A stretch of DNA of 64,000 bases. Source: Burkholderiales bacterium (GTDB lineage Bacteria > Pseudomonadota > Gammaproteobacteria > Burkholderiales > Burkholderiaceae_C). Shown piece after piece: positions 34,943 to 43,999 of this stretch. Location of the stretch: NCBI GenBank assembly GCA_016703325.1, contig JADJCH010000063.1:62001-126000 (forward strand). Direction: 5' to 3'. Position numbers and translations under genes: made by a program. The notes under the pieces are model-generated. The model did no database searches. It was given only the letters and a program-made list of their open reading frames with translations, and was not told where the DNA came from. The stretch's first letter is position 1, and every line of letters begins with the position of its first letter.

Positions 34943-36115
34943 TCAGATTCGCATCGGCATCACGACGTACTTGAAGCCGCTTTGCTCCGGAATGGTCACG
35001 AGCGCCGAGCTGTTTGCGTCCTGCAGCGAGAGCATCACCATCTCGGCGCTGGCGTTGGCCAGCACGTCAATCAGGTAGGTGACGTTGAAGCCGATTTCGA
35101 TGGCGTCACCGCCGTAGTCGATCTCCAGCTCTTCCTTGGCCTCTTCCTGCTCGGCGTTGCTGGCGGCGATCTTCAGCGTGCCGGGCTCGAAGTTGACCCG
35201 CACGCCCTTGAACTTCTCGCTGGTCAGGATGGCTGCGCGCTGCAGGCTCGCCAGCAGCGGGACGCGGCCCAGGGTGACGTGGTTGCGGTGATTCCTGGGG
35301 ATGACGCGGTTGTAGTCCGGGAACTTGCCCTCGACCAGCTTGGTGACGAACTCCAGGCCACCGAAGCTGAACTTGGCCTGGTTGTCGGCAAAACGCATCT
35401 CGATGCGGGCCTCCTCCGGCGCGGCGGCTTCGCCATCGCCCTCGGCCTTGGCCGCCCCCTTGGCGGCCTTGTCCGCGGCCTTGTCGTCGGCCTTGAGCAG
35501 GCGCTGCAGCTCCAGCACGGTCTTGCGCGGCAGGATGACTTCCTGCTTGGGCATCTCGACGTCCAGCGTGGCCTGTGCCAGTGCCAGACGGTGGCCATCG
35601 GTGGCCACCAGCGTCAGAGTCTTGCCCTCGGCAACGAAGAGGATGCCGTTGAGGTAGTAGCGGATGTCGTGCACCGCCATGGCGAAGTGCACCTGGTCGA
35701 TCAGACCCTTGAGCGTCTTCTGCGGCACGCTGAAGCTGGGGCCGAACTCGGCCGACTCCTGCACCAGCGGAAAGTCCTCGGCCGGCAGGGTCTGCAGCGT
35801 GAAGCGGCTCTTGCCGCCGGCCAGGGTCAGCTTGTTCTGTGCGGCACTGAGCGTGACGACCTGGTCGGCCGGCAGGGTGCGCAGGATGTCGATCATCTTG
35901 CGGGCACCCACCGTGGTGCTGAAGGCACCTTCGTCACCGCCCAGTTCGGCGGCGGTACGCACCTGGATTTCCAGGTCGGAGGTGGTGAATTCGGTGTGCC
36001 CGCCCTGCTTGCGGATCAGGACGTTGGCCAGGACGGGCAGCGTGTGGCGCCGCTCGACGATGCCGGAGACGGCCTGCAAGGCGGCCAGCACCTTTTCCTG
36101 TGTTGCCTTCAGCAC
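34943..36115 (-). CDS. dnaN: DNA polymerase III sliding clamp (beta subunit)
   Basis: Ring-shaped processivity clamp, 390 residues. Recognisable parts are VSGIVERRHTLPVLANVLI at the N-terminus and the C-terminal VMPMRI, the end of the hydrophobic peptide-binding cleft. An acidic/Ala-Lys-rich insert (AADKAAKGAAKAEGDGEAAA, about 205-225) sits in the middle domain, longer than in E. coli. The start given is GTG 36115. The preceding codons read CTG ATC, and relatives (from memory) begin MIVLKA, so a CTG at 36121 about 5 bp after GGGGAAG could be the real start. Confidence 0.96.
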   Translation of the reverse strand: MLKATQEKVLAALQAVSGIVERRHTLPVLANVLIRKQGGHTEFTTSDLEIQVRTAAELGGDEGAFSTTVGARKMIDILRTLPADQVVTLSAAQNKLTLAGGKSRFTLQTLPAEDFPLVQESAEFGPSFSVPQKTLKGLIDQVHFAMAVHDIRYYLNGILFVAEGKTLTLVATDGHRLALAQATLDVEMPKQEVILPRKTVLELQRLLKADDKAADKAAKGAAKAEGDGEAAAPEEARIEMRFADNQAKFSFGGLEFVTKLVEGKFPDYNRVIPRNHRNHVTLGRVPLLASLQRAAILTSEKFKGVRVNFEPGTLKIAASNAEQEEAKEELEIDYGGDAIEIGFNVTYLIDVLANASAEMVMLSLQDANSSALVTIPEQSGFKYVVMPMRI

Positions 36116-36339
36116 GATCAGGTCTTCCCCTTTGAATTTAGGCGTTCTAGGGGGGGGGCGGCCCCCCGCGGGGGAAGGGGCCTTTTCCCTTTTTTTTTCG
36201 GCCTGGCGGGGAGTATCTCTCTCGTGGGGTGGTTCGTCGGTGACCAGGGCACGGATCGCGCGCAGGCAAGTGTGCGTGCGCAGGCGTCCGCCAACACGCT
36301 ATTTTCGCCTGAAAACAGGGTCCTTCCGGCCCCCGTCCG
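36116..36339. other. dnaA-dnaN spacer with long G and T homopolymers and hairpins
   Basis: Contains a run of nine G (36150-36158), a GGGGGG/CCCCCC hairpin with a 3-base loop (36153-36167), and GGGAA/TTCCC followed by nine T (36190-36198). The last resembles a rho-independent terminator on the plus strand, antisense to dnaA and dnaN. No exact DnaA box was found here. Confidence 0.6.
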
Positions 36340-38091
36340 TCAGCCTTTGAGCGTTTGCTCCAGCACGTGCAGCTGCTGGTTCAGCTCGGTGTTCTTCTGG
36401 CGCTCGCCGCCGATCTTGCGCACTGCGTGCAGCACGGTGGTGTGGTCGCGCCCGCCGAAGAGCTCGCCGATCTCCGGCAGGCTCTTCTGTGTCATCTCCT
36501 TGGCCAGGTACATCGCGATCTGGCGCGGCCGGGCGATCGAGACCGGCCGCTTCTTGGAGTACATGTCGGCGATCTTGATCTTGTAGAAGTCCGCCACCGT
36601 CTTCTGGATGTTCTCCACCGAGATCTGGCGGTTCTGGATCGACAGCAGATCCTTGAGCGCCTCGCGCGCCAGGTTGATGCTGATGTCCTTGTGAGAGAAC
36701 TTGGCGTAGGCCAGCACCTTGCGAAGCGCCCCTTCGAGCTCGCGCACGTTGGCACGCACGTTCTTGGCGACGAAAAAGGCCACATCCTCAGGCATGCCGG
36801 CGCCCTCGGCCTGCGCCTTCTTGAGCAGGATGGCCACGCGCATCTCCAGCTCGGGCGGCTCGATGGCCACCGTCAGACCGGCGTCGAAGCGGCTGGTCAG
36901 GCGCTCGTCGATGTCCACCAGCCCCTTGGGGTAGGTGTCGCTGGTCATGATGATGTGCGCGCGCTTGGCCAGCAGCGCCTCGAAGGCGTTGAAGAACTCC
37001 TCCTGCGTCCGGTCCTTGCCGGCGAAGAACTGCACGTCGTCGATCAGCAACAGGTCCAGCGAGTGGTACTTGGCCTTCAGTTCATCGAAGGTCTTGCGCT
37101 GATAGTTCTTCACCACGTCCGAAATGAACTGCTCGGCGTGCAGGTACAACACCCGCGCCCCCGGGTTGTCCCGGAGCAGGGCATTCCCCACCGCGTGAAT
37201 CAGGTGGGTCTTGCCCAGGCCCACCCCGCCGTAGATGAACAAGGGGTTGTACATCTGGCCAGGTGCCCCCACCACGTGCAGCGCCGCGGTGCGCGCCATC
37301 TGGTTGGCGCGGCCGGGCACCAGGGTCTCGAAGGTCAGGGCCGGATTCAGGCGGCCCACCTGGTTGATGGGCGCCCCCGTGGTGTTGCCCAGGGTTCCCG
37401 TCACGATGCCGGGGCTGCGCGAAGCCGAAACCGGGGCGGCTACCCATGTGGAAGGCGCAGGAGCCTGGACCTGAGCCGCCGCAGAGGCCCCAGCGGTGGA
37501 CACCACCGACGCCGCTGCCGAAGCGCCCTGTGCGGTTGCAGTACCAACGCGCGACCGGCCGGTCACCCCGCCGCTGCGCCCCGTGCTGCGGCGGGCGGCA
37601 CCGGGCTGCCCGGCACCGGGAATGGCCGCATCCGCGGGCTGCACCGGGAACAGCGCCGCCGACCCCGTGGCCGCCGGCGCGGGCTCTGCGGCACCGACAG
37701 ACGGCTGCGCCTGGACCAGGCGCGGGTCGAGCATCGCCCCCAGCGACACCGCACCCGGCGCGATCACGCGGGCGGTGGATTGAACGGCGTGGCTGCCCGC
37801 CACAGCGAAGCGCTGTTCGGGTTCGCGCGGCAGCAGGGACAGCTCCAGCCGCACCGGCTGGCCGGCCAGTTCGGACAGGGCCGATTCGATCCGCGCGCCG
37901 TACTGCATGCGGATCCAGTCAAGCTTGAACCGGTTGGGCACACGCAGGCCCACCCTCAGCCCGTCACCCGCCGGCGTCACTTCGGCCGGGGGCAGGGGGC
38001 GGATCCAGGTGTTGTACTGCTGCTCGGGAAGCTCCGTCGCCAGGCGCTCGCAACCGCGTTCCCACAGGTCTGTGATCATGTCGACGATCAT
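36340..38091 (-). CDS. dnaA: chromosomal replication initiator protein DnaA
   Basis: Binds DnaA boxes and opens the origin. 583 residues: domain I (WERGCERLATELPEQQYNTWIRPL), a long Ala/Ser/Gly/Pro-rich domain II (about 110-235), then the AAA+ domain with Walker A GGVGLGKTHLIHAVGN, LLLIDDVQFF, and domain IV with the DnaA signature GRDHTTVLHA. The start may be 38091 or, more like relatives, the ATG four codons later at 38079 (MITDLWERG). The variable linker is longer than in E. coli. Confidence 0.98.
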   Translation of the reverse strand: MIVDMITDLWERGCERLATELPEQQYNTWIRPLPPAEVTPAGDGLRVGLRVPNRFKLDWIRMQYGARIESALSELAGQPVRLELSLLPREPEQRFAVAGSHAVQSTARVIAPGAVSLGAMLDPRLVQAQPSVGAAEPAPAATGSAALFPVQPADAAIPGAGQPGAARRSTGRSGGVTGRSRVGTATAQGASAAASVVSTAGASAAAQVQAPAPSTWVAAPVSASRSPGIVTGTLGNTTGAPINQVGRLNPALTFETLVPGRANQMARTAALHVVGAPGQMYNPLFIYGGVGLGKTHLIHAVGNALLRDNPGARVLYLHAEQFISDVVKNYQRKTFDELKAKYHSLDLLLIDDVQFFAGKDRTQEEFFNAFEALLAKRAHIIMTSDTYPKGLVDIDERLTSRFDAGLTVAIEPPELEMRVAILLKKAQAEGAGMPEDVAFFVAKNVRANVRELEGALRKVLAYAKFSHKDISINLAREALKDLLSIQNRQISVENIQKTVADFYKIKIADMYSKKRPVSIARPRQIAMYLAKEMTQKSLPEIGELFGGRDHTTVLHAVRKIGGERQKNTELNQQLHVLEQTLKG

Positions 38092-38350
38092 CGTTCGGGT
38101 GTGGACAACCTCTTTTGAAGGGGCGCGATTGTAGCCACAGCACCGCCCTCCGGGTTGCGGTTATCCACAGTTCCGATCTGCGGGTCAATCCCCCGGCGCC
38201 TGCACTTCACGTTTCCCCCTCCATTGACGGGCGCCTGGAAACTTGCTGTAATCGCGGGTTCCCCAAACAGGGGTGACTTTCTTGCGCATGTGCGATTCGT
38301 CATGCGCCTCGCGCCGGCTTCCGGTCGACTCCAGTTCCTGAGGTTCCACG
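38092..38350. other. probable oriC (dnaA-rpmH intergenic region)
   Basis: A perfect DnaA box TTATCCACA lies at 38161-38169, and TGTGGACAA at 38100-38108 (reverse complement TTGTCCACA) is one base off the consensus. The gap is flanked by diverging dnaA and rpmH, a common betaproteobacterial origin site. Only one perfect box and no strongly AT-rich opening element were seen, so the origin could extend into neighbouring sequence. It also carries the promoters of dnaA and rpmH. Confidence 0.6.
38161..38169 (+). promoter_or_regulatory. DnaA box, perfect consensus
   Basis: TTATCCACA exactly, about 70 bp upstream of dnaA. It could serve both replication initiation and autoregulation of dnaA. Confidence 0.8.
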
Positions 38351-38485
38351 ATGAAACGCACCTATCAACCGTCGAAGATCCGCCGCGCCCGTACCCACGG
38401 CTTCCTGGTTCGCATGAAGACCCGCGGCGGCCGTGCCGTCATCAACGCGCGCCGCGCCAAGGGCCGCAAGCGCCTGGGCCTCTGA
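38351..38485 (+). CDS. rpmH: 50S ribosomal protein L34
   Basis: A 44-residue, highly basic ribosomal protein starting MKRTYQPSKIRRARTHGF, containing RMKTRGGRAVINARR and ending KGRKRLGL, essentially the universal L34 sequence. GAGG lies 9 bp before the ATG. It is the first gene of the rightward rpmH-rnpA-yidD-yidC-mnmE series. Confidence 0.98.
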   Translation: MKRTYQPSKIRRARTHGFLVRMKTRGGRAVINARRAKGRKRLGL

Positions 38486-38530
38486 GCTGCCGGGTTGACG
38501 CCTGCCGCGGCCGTCTGAACGGATTCCGGC

Positions 38531-39010
38531 TTGGCCTCCCGACTGCTGGCGCTCGACGCCGCCCCCCGTTTCGAAGCAGCGATGGGGCAAAGACCCATCG
38601 CTCGCACGCCCCATTTCAGTCTGCATGTGATGGTCGAGCGGAAGTTGTCAACAGCCCCGGAGGTCAACACTCCCGTGCCTGTGGATGAATCCATCGGTCA
38701 GGTTGTCGAGGCCTGCGGCGTGGTCAGCCAGCTGCGGCTGGGCATGGTGGTCCCGAAGCGGCATGCCCGCCGATCCGTGACCCGCAATCTCGTGCGCCGA
38801 CAGGTCCGTGAGTGTGTGCGCCTGCACCTGGCCGAACTGCCCGCGGGCGACTGGGTGCTGCGGCTGCGCGCTCCCTTTGACCGCAACACCTTCCGCAGCG
38901 CGGCATCCACCGCGTTGCGCGTGGGCGTTCGTGCGGAAATTGAACAGCTCCTGCGCGATGCGCTGCGCCGACTGGCCAGCGCACAGCGACCGGCGCCCCG
39001 CACGGCCTGA
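38531..39010 (+). CDS. rnpA: ribonuclease P protein component
   Basis: Protein subunit of RNase P, which matures tRNA 5' ends; 159 residues. The family signature appears as RLGMVVPKRHARRSVTRNLVRRQVRE (about 73-98), with the conserved basic helix. The N-terminal LLALDAAPRFEAAMGQRPIARTPHF belongs to the family. This requires a start upstream of ATG 38582; the only candidate after the in-frame stop at 38516 is TTG 38531. Confidence 0.93.
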   Translation: MASRLLALDAAPRFEAAMGQRPIARTPHFSLHVMVERKLSTAPEVNTPVPVDESIGQVVEACGVVSQLRLGMVVPKRHARRSVTRNLVRRQVRECVRLHLAELPAGDWVLRLRAPFDRNTFRSAASTALRVGVRAEIEQLLRDALRRLASAQRPAPRTA

Positions 39011-39015
39011 CCGCC

Positions 39016-39435
39016 ATGCAGCCGGTCCACCTCCCCCTCGCTCCCGATGGAAGCGTCCTGGCGCTGAACCCGGCGCAGCGGGCCCTGATCGCGGGCGTGC
39101 GCGGGTACCGGCTGCTGCTGAGCCCCTGGCTCGGGGCCTCCTGCCGTTTCTGGCCCACCTGCTCCGCCTTTGCGATCGATGCACTGGCGCAGCATGGCGC
39201 CTGGCGCGGCAGCCTGCTGGCAGCAGGTCGCATCGCCCGCTGTCAACCCTGGTGCAGTGGTGGACACGACCCCGTGCCACCGCCCGGCACCGGCCTGTTC
39301 ACCGCACTGCTGCGCCGGCAAGGTGGCACCAGCGCTTCCAGCCCGCCCGGCGAGGGTGAGCAGGCACCCACTTCGATCGAATCCCTGTCGCCCCCGGTGA
39401 CGCCCGACCCCGTTTCCCGAAAGTTGTCCGCATGA
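39016..39435 (+). CDS. yidD: membrane protein insertion efficiency factor YidD
   Basis: A 139-residue amphipathic membrane-associated protein helping YidC/Sec insertion. The core GYRLLLSPWLGASCRFWPTC followed by SAFAIDALAQHGAWRG and RCQPWCSGGHDPVP has the three invariant cysteines. The C-terminal 35 residues are a Ser/Pro-rich extension beyond the family core. The start lies 5 bp after rnpA and the stop overlaps yidC by 4 bp (ATGA). Confidence 0.93.
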   Translation: MQPVHLPLAPDGSVLALNPAQRALIAGVRGYRLLLSPWLGASCRFWPTCSAFAIDALAQHGAWRGSLLAAGRIARCQPWCSGGHDPVPPPGTGLFTALLRRQGGTSASSPPGEGEQAPTSIESLSPPVTPDPVSRKLSA

Positions 39436-41144
39436 ACGACGTTCGCCGTGCCCTGCTCTGGGGCATTTTTTCGCTGTCGCTGGTGATGCTCTGGGACGGC
39501 TGGACCCGTCACAACGGCGGCCCGTCGATGTTCAGTCCGGCAACTCCGGCCCAGGTCGCGTCCGCCGCGGCATCGGCCAACGGGGTGCCCTCGGCCAGCG
39601 GTGTGGCCCAGCCTGCGGCGGCCGCCGCGCCCGGTGCCGTCCCCGCAGCCGCTGCGGCAGCCTCCGCGGCCGGGGAGACGGTGCAGATCGTCACCGACAC
39701 GATGAAGGCCACGCTGGACAGCCGGGGCGGCTCCCTGGTGCGCGTCGAGCTGCTGACCTTCCGCGATCAACACGATGCCAAGACCAACGTGGTGCTGCTC
39801 GACCGCAGCGCCCAGCGCGTCTACACCGCCGAGACCGGGCTGATCGCCGCGGGCACCGGCGCTGCCCTGCCCAACCACACCACGGCGATGACCCTGCTGC
39901 CCGGTGACCGCCAGCTGGCCGAAGGCCAGAAGGAGCTGAAGGTGGCCTTCGAGACCACCTCTGCGGACGGCCTCCAGTGGGTCAAGACCTACACCTTCCG
40001 CCGCGGTGAATACACCGTGGGCGTGCAGCAGCAGCTCAAGAATGGCGGCGGCGCTCCGGTGGCGGCCCAGGCCTATTACCAGTTGCTGCGCGACGGCAAC
40101 CCGCCGCCCAACGAGTCGAGCTTCTACTTCACCTTCACCGGCCCGGCGGTCTACACCGACGCGGGCAAGTTCCAGAAGATCGAGTTCAAGGACATCGAGA
40201 AGCGCGAAGCCGGCGACAAGCCCGGTCACGAAACCAAGGCCGACAACGGCTGGGTGGCCATGGTGCAGCACTACTTCACCTCCGCCTGGCTGCTCAGCGA
40301 CACGTCGTCGCGCGAGATCTTCACCCGCAAGGTGGACAAGAACCTCTACGCCGTGGGCATGATCCAGCCGCTGGGTGAGCTGGCCCCCGGCGCCAGCCGC
40401 ACGCTGGAGGCCACGCTGTACATCGGCCCGCAGGAAGAGAAGAAGCTGGAGACCCTGGCCCCCGGCCTGGAGCTGGTGAAGGACTATGGCTGGCTCACCC
40501 TGCTGGCCAAGCCGCTGTTCTGGCTGCTCGACCGCCTGCATGGCCTCATCGGCAACTGGGGCTGGGCCATCGTCGCCCTGGTGGTGCTGCTCAAGGCCGC
40601 CTTCTATTGGCTCAACGCCAGCGCCTACCGTTCGATGGGCAAGATGAAGGCCATCAACCCCAAGGTGCAGGAACTGCGCGAGCGCCACAAGGACGATCCG
40701 CAGAAGATGCAGCAGGAGATGATGCGCATCTACCGCGAGGAGAAGGTCAATCCGCTGGGCGGCTGTCTGCCCATCTTCGTTCAGATGCCCTTCTTCATCG
40801 CGCTGTACTGGGTGCTGCTGTCCAGTGTGGAGATGCGCGGCGCCCCCTGGCTCTATGTGAGCGACCTCGCACAGGCCGACACGCTGTTCTTCATCATCCC
40901 CGGCCTGAACATGCCGGTGGGCCCGCTGCCGCTGCTGATGGTGGCCAGCACCGTGCTGCAGACCTGGCTGAACCCCACGCCGCCGGATCCGGTGCAGGCC
41001 AAGATGATGTGGATCATGCCGCTGGCCTTCAGCGTCATGTTCTTCTACTTCCCGGCTGGCCTGGTGCTGTACTGGTTCACCAACAACGTGCTGTCGATCG
41101 CCCAGCAGTGGATGATCAACCGCCAGCTTGGCCTGAGTCACTGA
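39432..41144 (+). CDS. yidC: membrane protein insertase YidC
   Basis: Inner-membrane insertase of 570 residues. TM1 at about 9-20, an Ala-rich linker, the large periplasmic beta-supersandwich domain (about 75-355), then the conserved hydrophobic core. That core has KPLFWLLDRLHGLIGNWGWAI, the substrate-groove region with NASAYRSMGKM, GGCLPIFVQMPFFIALYWVL and a final helix PAGLVLYWFTNNVLSIAQQW. Translationally coupled to yidD. Confidence 0.98.
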   Translation: MNDVRRALLWGIFSLSLVMLWDGWTRHNGGPSMFSPATPAQVASAAASANGVPSASGVAQPAAAAAPGAVPAAAAAASAAGETVQIVTDTMKATLDSRGGSLVRVELLTFRDQHDAKTNVVLLDRSAQRVYTAETGLIAAGTGAALPNHTTAMTLLPGDRQLAEGQKELKVAFETTSADGLQWVKTYTFRRGEYTVGVQQQLKNGGGAPVAAQAYYQLLRDGNPPPNESSFYFTFTGPAVYTDAGKFQKIEFKDIEKREAGDKPGHETKADNGWVAMVQHYFTSAWLLSDTSSREIFTRKVDKNLYAVGMIQPLGELAPGASRTLEATLYIGPQEEKKLETLAPGLELVKDYGWLTLLAKPLFWLLDRLHGLIGNWGWAIVALVVLLKAAFYWLNASAYRSMGKMKAINPKVQELRERHKDDPQKMQQEMMRIYREEKVNPLGGCLPIFVQMPFFIALYWVLLSSVEMRGAPWLYVSDLAQADTLFFIIPGLNMPVGPLPLLMVASTVLQTWLNPTPPDPVQAKMMWIMPLAFSVMFFYFPAGLVLYWFTNNVLSIAQQWMINRQLGLSH

Positions 41145-41154
41145 GCGGCCTTTT

Positions 41155-41184
41155 CGGTTCGGGTTCGGATTCGGGTTCGGGTCC
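41155..41184. repeat. short hexanucleotide array (consensus GGGTTC) after yidC
   Basis: Five imperfect 6-bp units (CGGTTC, GGGTTC, GGATTC, GGGTTC, GGGTCC) start 11 bp after the yidC stop. It is one of three hexamer arrays in the window. Confidence 0.8.
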
Positions 41185-41459
41185 TGATCTGCAGGATTCG
41201 GACCGTCCCCGGCCCGGTACAGCCGACCGCCGGCCTCCTGAACTGTGGATTTGGCACGCGCTGCGGCTCACAGTTCGATGCGCATGACACGTTCACGGGA
41301 TTGAGCGTGTCAACCCCGCAGGCCATCATGCGTTCAGCGGGGCATGACCTGAAGCCGTCGCTGCAGGCCTCCCTTTCGGGCTCGCAGCGACGTCCTCAGC
41401 TCGGGAGGATGAGTCCGGCACCACCGGCCGCTTCCCCCCGCGCCATACAACGACACCAG

Positions 41460-41497
41460 ACGCCCTGACGAGCCCCTTCGCCAGGGCGTTCTTGTTT
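41460..41497 (+). terminator. rho-independent terminator-like hairpin before mnmE
   Basis: Perfect stem ACGCCCTG / CAGGGCGT (41460-41467 and 41482-41489) followed by TTCTTGTTT. It would end the yidC transcript, making mnmE a separate unit starting at 41530. Confidence 0.65.
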
Positions 41498-41529
41498 GGA
41501 CTCGGCGCAGCGGCGACGACAATCCCGCC

Positions 41530-42969
41530 ATGCTGCCCCGCCACCAGGACCCCATCGCTGCCATCGCCACCGCTCCCGGACGGGGTGCGGTGGGCATCGT
41601 GCGCCTCTCCGGGCGCAGCCTGCAGCCGCTCGCGCAGGCCCTCACCGGCCGGTCGCTGAAGCCCCGCCACGCTCACTACGGTCCCCTCCTGGCCGCAGAC
41701 GCAGGCGCCATCGACCACGGGCTGGCGCTGTACTTTCCGGCACCGCACAGCTACACCGGCGAGGACGTGCTGGAGCTGCAGGCCCACGGTGGGCCGATCG
41801 TGCTGCAACTGCTGCTGGCGCGCTGCCTGGAGGCCGCCGCCCAGCCCGGCCCGGACGGCCCCCCCCTGCTGCCCCACCTGCGGCTGGCCGAACCCGGTGA
41901 GTTCACCGAACGCGCCTTCCTGAACCACAAACTCGACCTTGCGCAGGCCGAGGCGGTGGCCGACCTGATCGACGCCAGCACCGAGGCGGCCGCCCGCAGC
42001 GCGGCACGCTCGCTGTCCGGCGAGTTCTCGCGCCACATCGGCGAGCTGCGCGAGCAGATGATCAACCTGCGCATGCTGGTGGAGGCCACGCTGGACTTTC
42101 CGGAAGAGGAGATCGACTTCCTCGAACGCGCCGATGCCCGTGGCCGCCTGCAACGGCTGGCGGCGCAGCTGGACCGGGTGCTCGACAGCGCCCGCCAAGG
42201 TGCACTTCTGCGCGACGGCCTGCGCGTGGTACTCGCGGGCCAGCCCAACGCCGGCAAGAGCTCGCTGCTCAACGCACTGGCCGGCGCCGAGCTGGCCATC
42301 GTCACCCCCATCCCCGGCACCACCCGCGACCGCATCGGCGAGACATTGCAGATCGAGGGCGTGCCGGTGCACGTCACCGACACCGCCGGCCTGCGCGAGG
42401 ACCATGCCGCGGTGGACGAGGTGGAGCGCATCGGCATCTCCCGCAGCTGGGAGGCCATCGCCCAGGCCGATGCGGTGCTGCTGCTGCACGACCTGACCCG
42501 CGCCGAGAACGCCGAGTACCGCGCTGCGGATGCCGCCATCGAAGCCCAGCTGCCGGCGGCCGCCCACATCGTCCACGTGCACAACAAGGCCGACGCCGCC
42601 CCCGCAGCGGCGCAGCGGCTGGCCGAGGGCCCGGACGGCACCGGCAACGGCACGTGCGACCAGGTGATCCTGTCCGCCCGCACCCACGACGGCCTGGACC
42701 GCCTGCGCCGGCGCCTGCTGGAGCTGGCCGGCTGGCACGCCGCACCGGAGGGCGTGTGCATCGCCCGCGAGCGCCACGTCCAGGCCCTGCGCCGCGCCCG
42801 CGGTCACCTGGACGAAGCCCGCCAGCGCGCCGAGCTGGGCGATGCCGCCCTGGAACTGCTGGCCGAGGAACTGCGCCTGGCCCACGACGCCCTGGGTGAA
42901 ATCACCGGCGCCTGCACACCCGACGACCTGCTGGGCGTGATCTTCGGGCGGTTCTGCATCGGCAAGTGA
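41530..42969 (+). CDS. mnmE: tRNA uridine-5-carboxymethylaminomethyl modification GTPase
   Basis: With MnmG it makes the cmnm5U34 modification in tRNAs. 479 residues: the N-terminal folate-binding domain (IAAIATAPGRGAVGIVRLSG, SYTGEDVLELQAHGG), a central helical domain, and an inserted G domain with GQPNAGKSSLLNALAG (G1), TTRDRIGE, DTAGLRE (G3) and HNKAD (G4). It has the invariant C-terminal FGRFCIGK with the catalytic cysteine. It starts about 30 bp after the terminator. Confidence 0.98.
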   Translation: MLPRHQDPIAAIATAPGRGAVGIVRLSGRSLQPLAQALTGRSLKPRHAHYGPLLAADAGAIDHGLALYFPAPHSYTGEDVLELQAHGGPIVLQLLLARCLEAAAQPGPDGPPLLPHLRLAEPGEFTERAFLNHKLDLAQAEAVADLIDASTEAAARSAARSLSGEFSRHIGELREQMINLRMLVEATLDFPEEEIDFLERADARGRLQRLAAQLDRVLDSARQGALLRDGLRVVLAGQPNAGKSSLLNALAGAELAIVTPIPGTTRDRIGETLQIEGVPVHVTDTAGLREDHAAVDEVERIGISRSWEAIAQADAVLLLHDLTRAENAEYRAADAAIEAQLPAAAHIVHVHNKADAAPAAAQRLAEGPDGTGNGTCDQVILSARTHDGLDRLRRRLLELAGWHAAPEGVCIARERHVQALRRARGHLDEARQRAELGDAALELLAEELRLAHDALGEITGACTPDDLLGVIFGRFCIGK

Positions 42970-43066
42970 GCCTTCTCTTCTCCTCTTCCACGGCCCCCTC
43001 CCCGTCGATGGCGGCCTCCGGACCCTGCCCGGCCATTCCAGATCTTCGCCTGCACCAGCGCACCCC

Positions 43067-43999
43067 ATGCCCCTCCCCCCCGGCAAGCCGCTCACCCGCC
43101 AGGTCGACCTGAACCTGCTGGAGCTGTTCGACACCGTCTACCGCACCCGCAACCTGACCGAAGCGGGGCTGCGGCTGGGCCTGTCGCAGTCGGCCGTCAG
43201 CCACAACCTGGGGCGGCTGCGGCAGGCCTATGGGGACGAGCTGTTCGTGCGGCTGCCGCGCGGGGTGCAGCCCACGCCGTTTGCCGACGGGCTGGCCGAG
43301 CCGGTGCGCAGCGCGCTGGACCTGGTGCGAGAAACGCTGGGCCGGGCCGCCTTCGTGCCGGAGCGCAGCGACCGGTTGTTCCACCTCGCGATGTCGGACA
43401 TCGGCGAGTGCCTGTTCCTGCCGCGGCTGCTGGATGAGCTGTCGCGGCTGGCGCCGGGCGTGGTGGTGCGCAGCGCCGCGCCGGAGCTGCCCGCGCTGAC
43501 CGACGGGCTGGCCTGCGGCGCCATCGACCTGGCGCTGGGCTACATGCCGGGGCTGGGCAAGCGCTGCCACCAGCAGGCGCTGTTTGACGAGCGCTTCGTC
43601 TACGTCGGCCGAGCCGGGCACCCGGACCTGGCGGCGCCGCCGACGCTGCAGGCGATGCGTCGCCTGCGCCATGTGGTGGCCAGCCCGCCGGGCACGCGGC
43701 ACGCCGCCGCGGTGGAGGAGGTGCTGGCCGGCCCGCGGGTGCGTGCGCCGATCGCGCTGCGGGTGGGCAGCTTCCTGAGCGTGCCGCCCATCGTGGCCGG
43801 GTCTGACCTGGTCGCACTGCTGCCGTCCAACCTCGCAACGGTGCTGGGGCCACGTTTCGCCCTGGCGAGCCAGCCGCCCTGCGTGGACTTCCCGACCTTC
43901 GAAGTGTCGATGTACTGGCACGCACGGGTGCACCGGGAGCCCGGGCACGTCTGGCTGCGCGAGCGCCTGCACCAGCTGTTCTACCGGCACGCGATCTGA
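43067..43999 (+). CDS. LysR family transcriptional regulator
   Basis: A 310-residue regulator. The winged helix-turn-helix is at about 14-72: VDLNLLELFDTVYRTRNLTE then LGLSQSAVSHNLGRLRQAYGDELFVRLPRGVQPTPFA. The effector-binding domain follows (about 95-305). This NodD/PcaQ-like subgroup controls aromatic catabolism genes in many relatives. It lies 192 bp upstream of, and co-oriented with, the extradiol dioxygenase, which is a plausible target, although LysR genes more often diverge from their targets. Confidence 0.9.
   Translation: MPLPPGKPLTRQVDLNLLELFDTVYRTRNLTEAGLRLGLSQSAVSHNLGRLRQAYGDELFVRLPRGVQPTPFADGLAEPVRSALDLVRETLGRAAFVPERSDRLFHLAMSDIGECLFLPRLLDELSRLAPGVVVRSAAPELPALTDGLACGAIDLALGYMPGLGKRCHQQALFDERFVYVGRAGHPDLAAPPTLQAMRRLRHVVASPPGTRHAAAVEEVLAGPRVRAPIALRVGSFLSVPPIVAGSDLVALLPSNLATVLGPRFALASQPPCVDFPTFEVSMYWHARVHREPGHVWLRERLHQLFYRHAI

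Larger units (their letters stand above)
41145..41529. other. yidC-mnmE intergenic region
   Basis: 385 bp without a supportable gene. It holds a short hexanucleotide array just after yidC and a terminator hairpin just before mnmE; the rest shows nothing recognisable. Confidence 0.6.

Noticed and set aside
36116..36339. Origin located between dnaA and dnaN
   Set aside because: No DnaA box with fewer than two mismatches was found here, whereas the dnaA-rpmH gap has an exact one.
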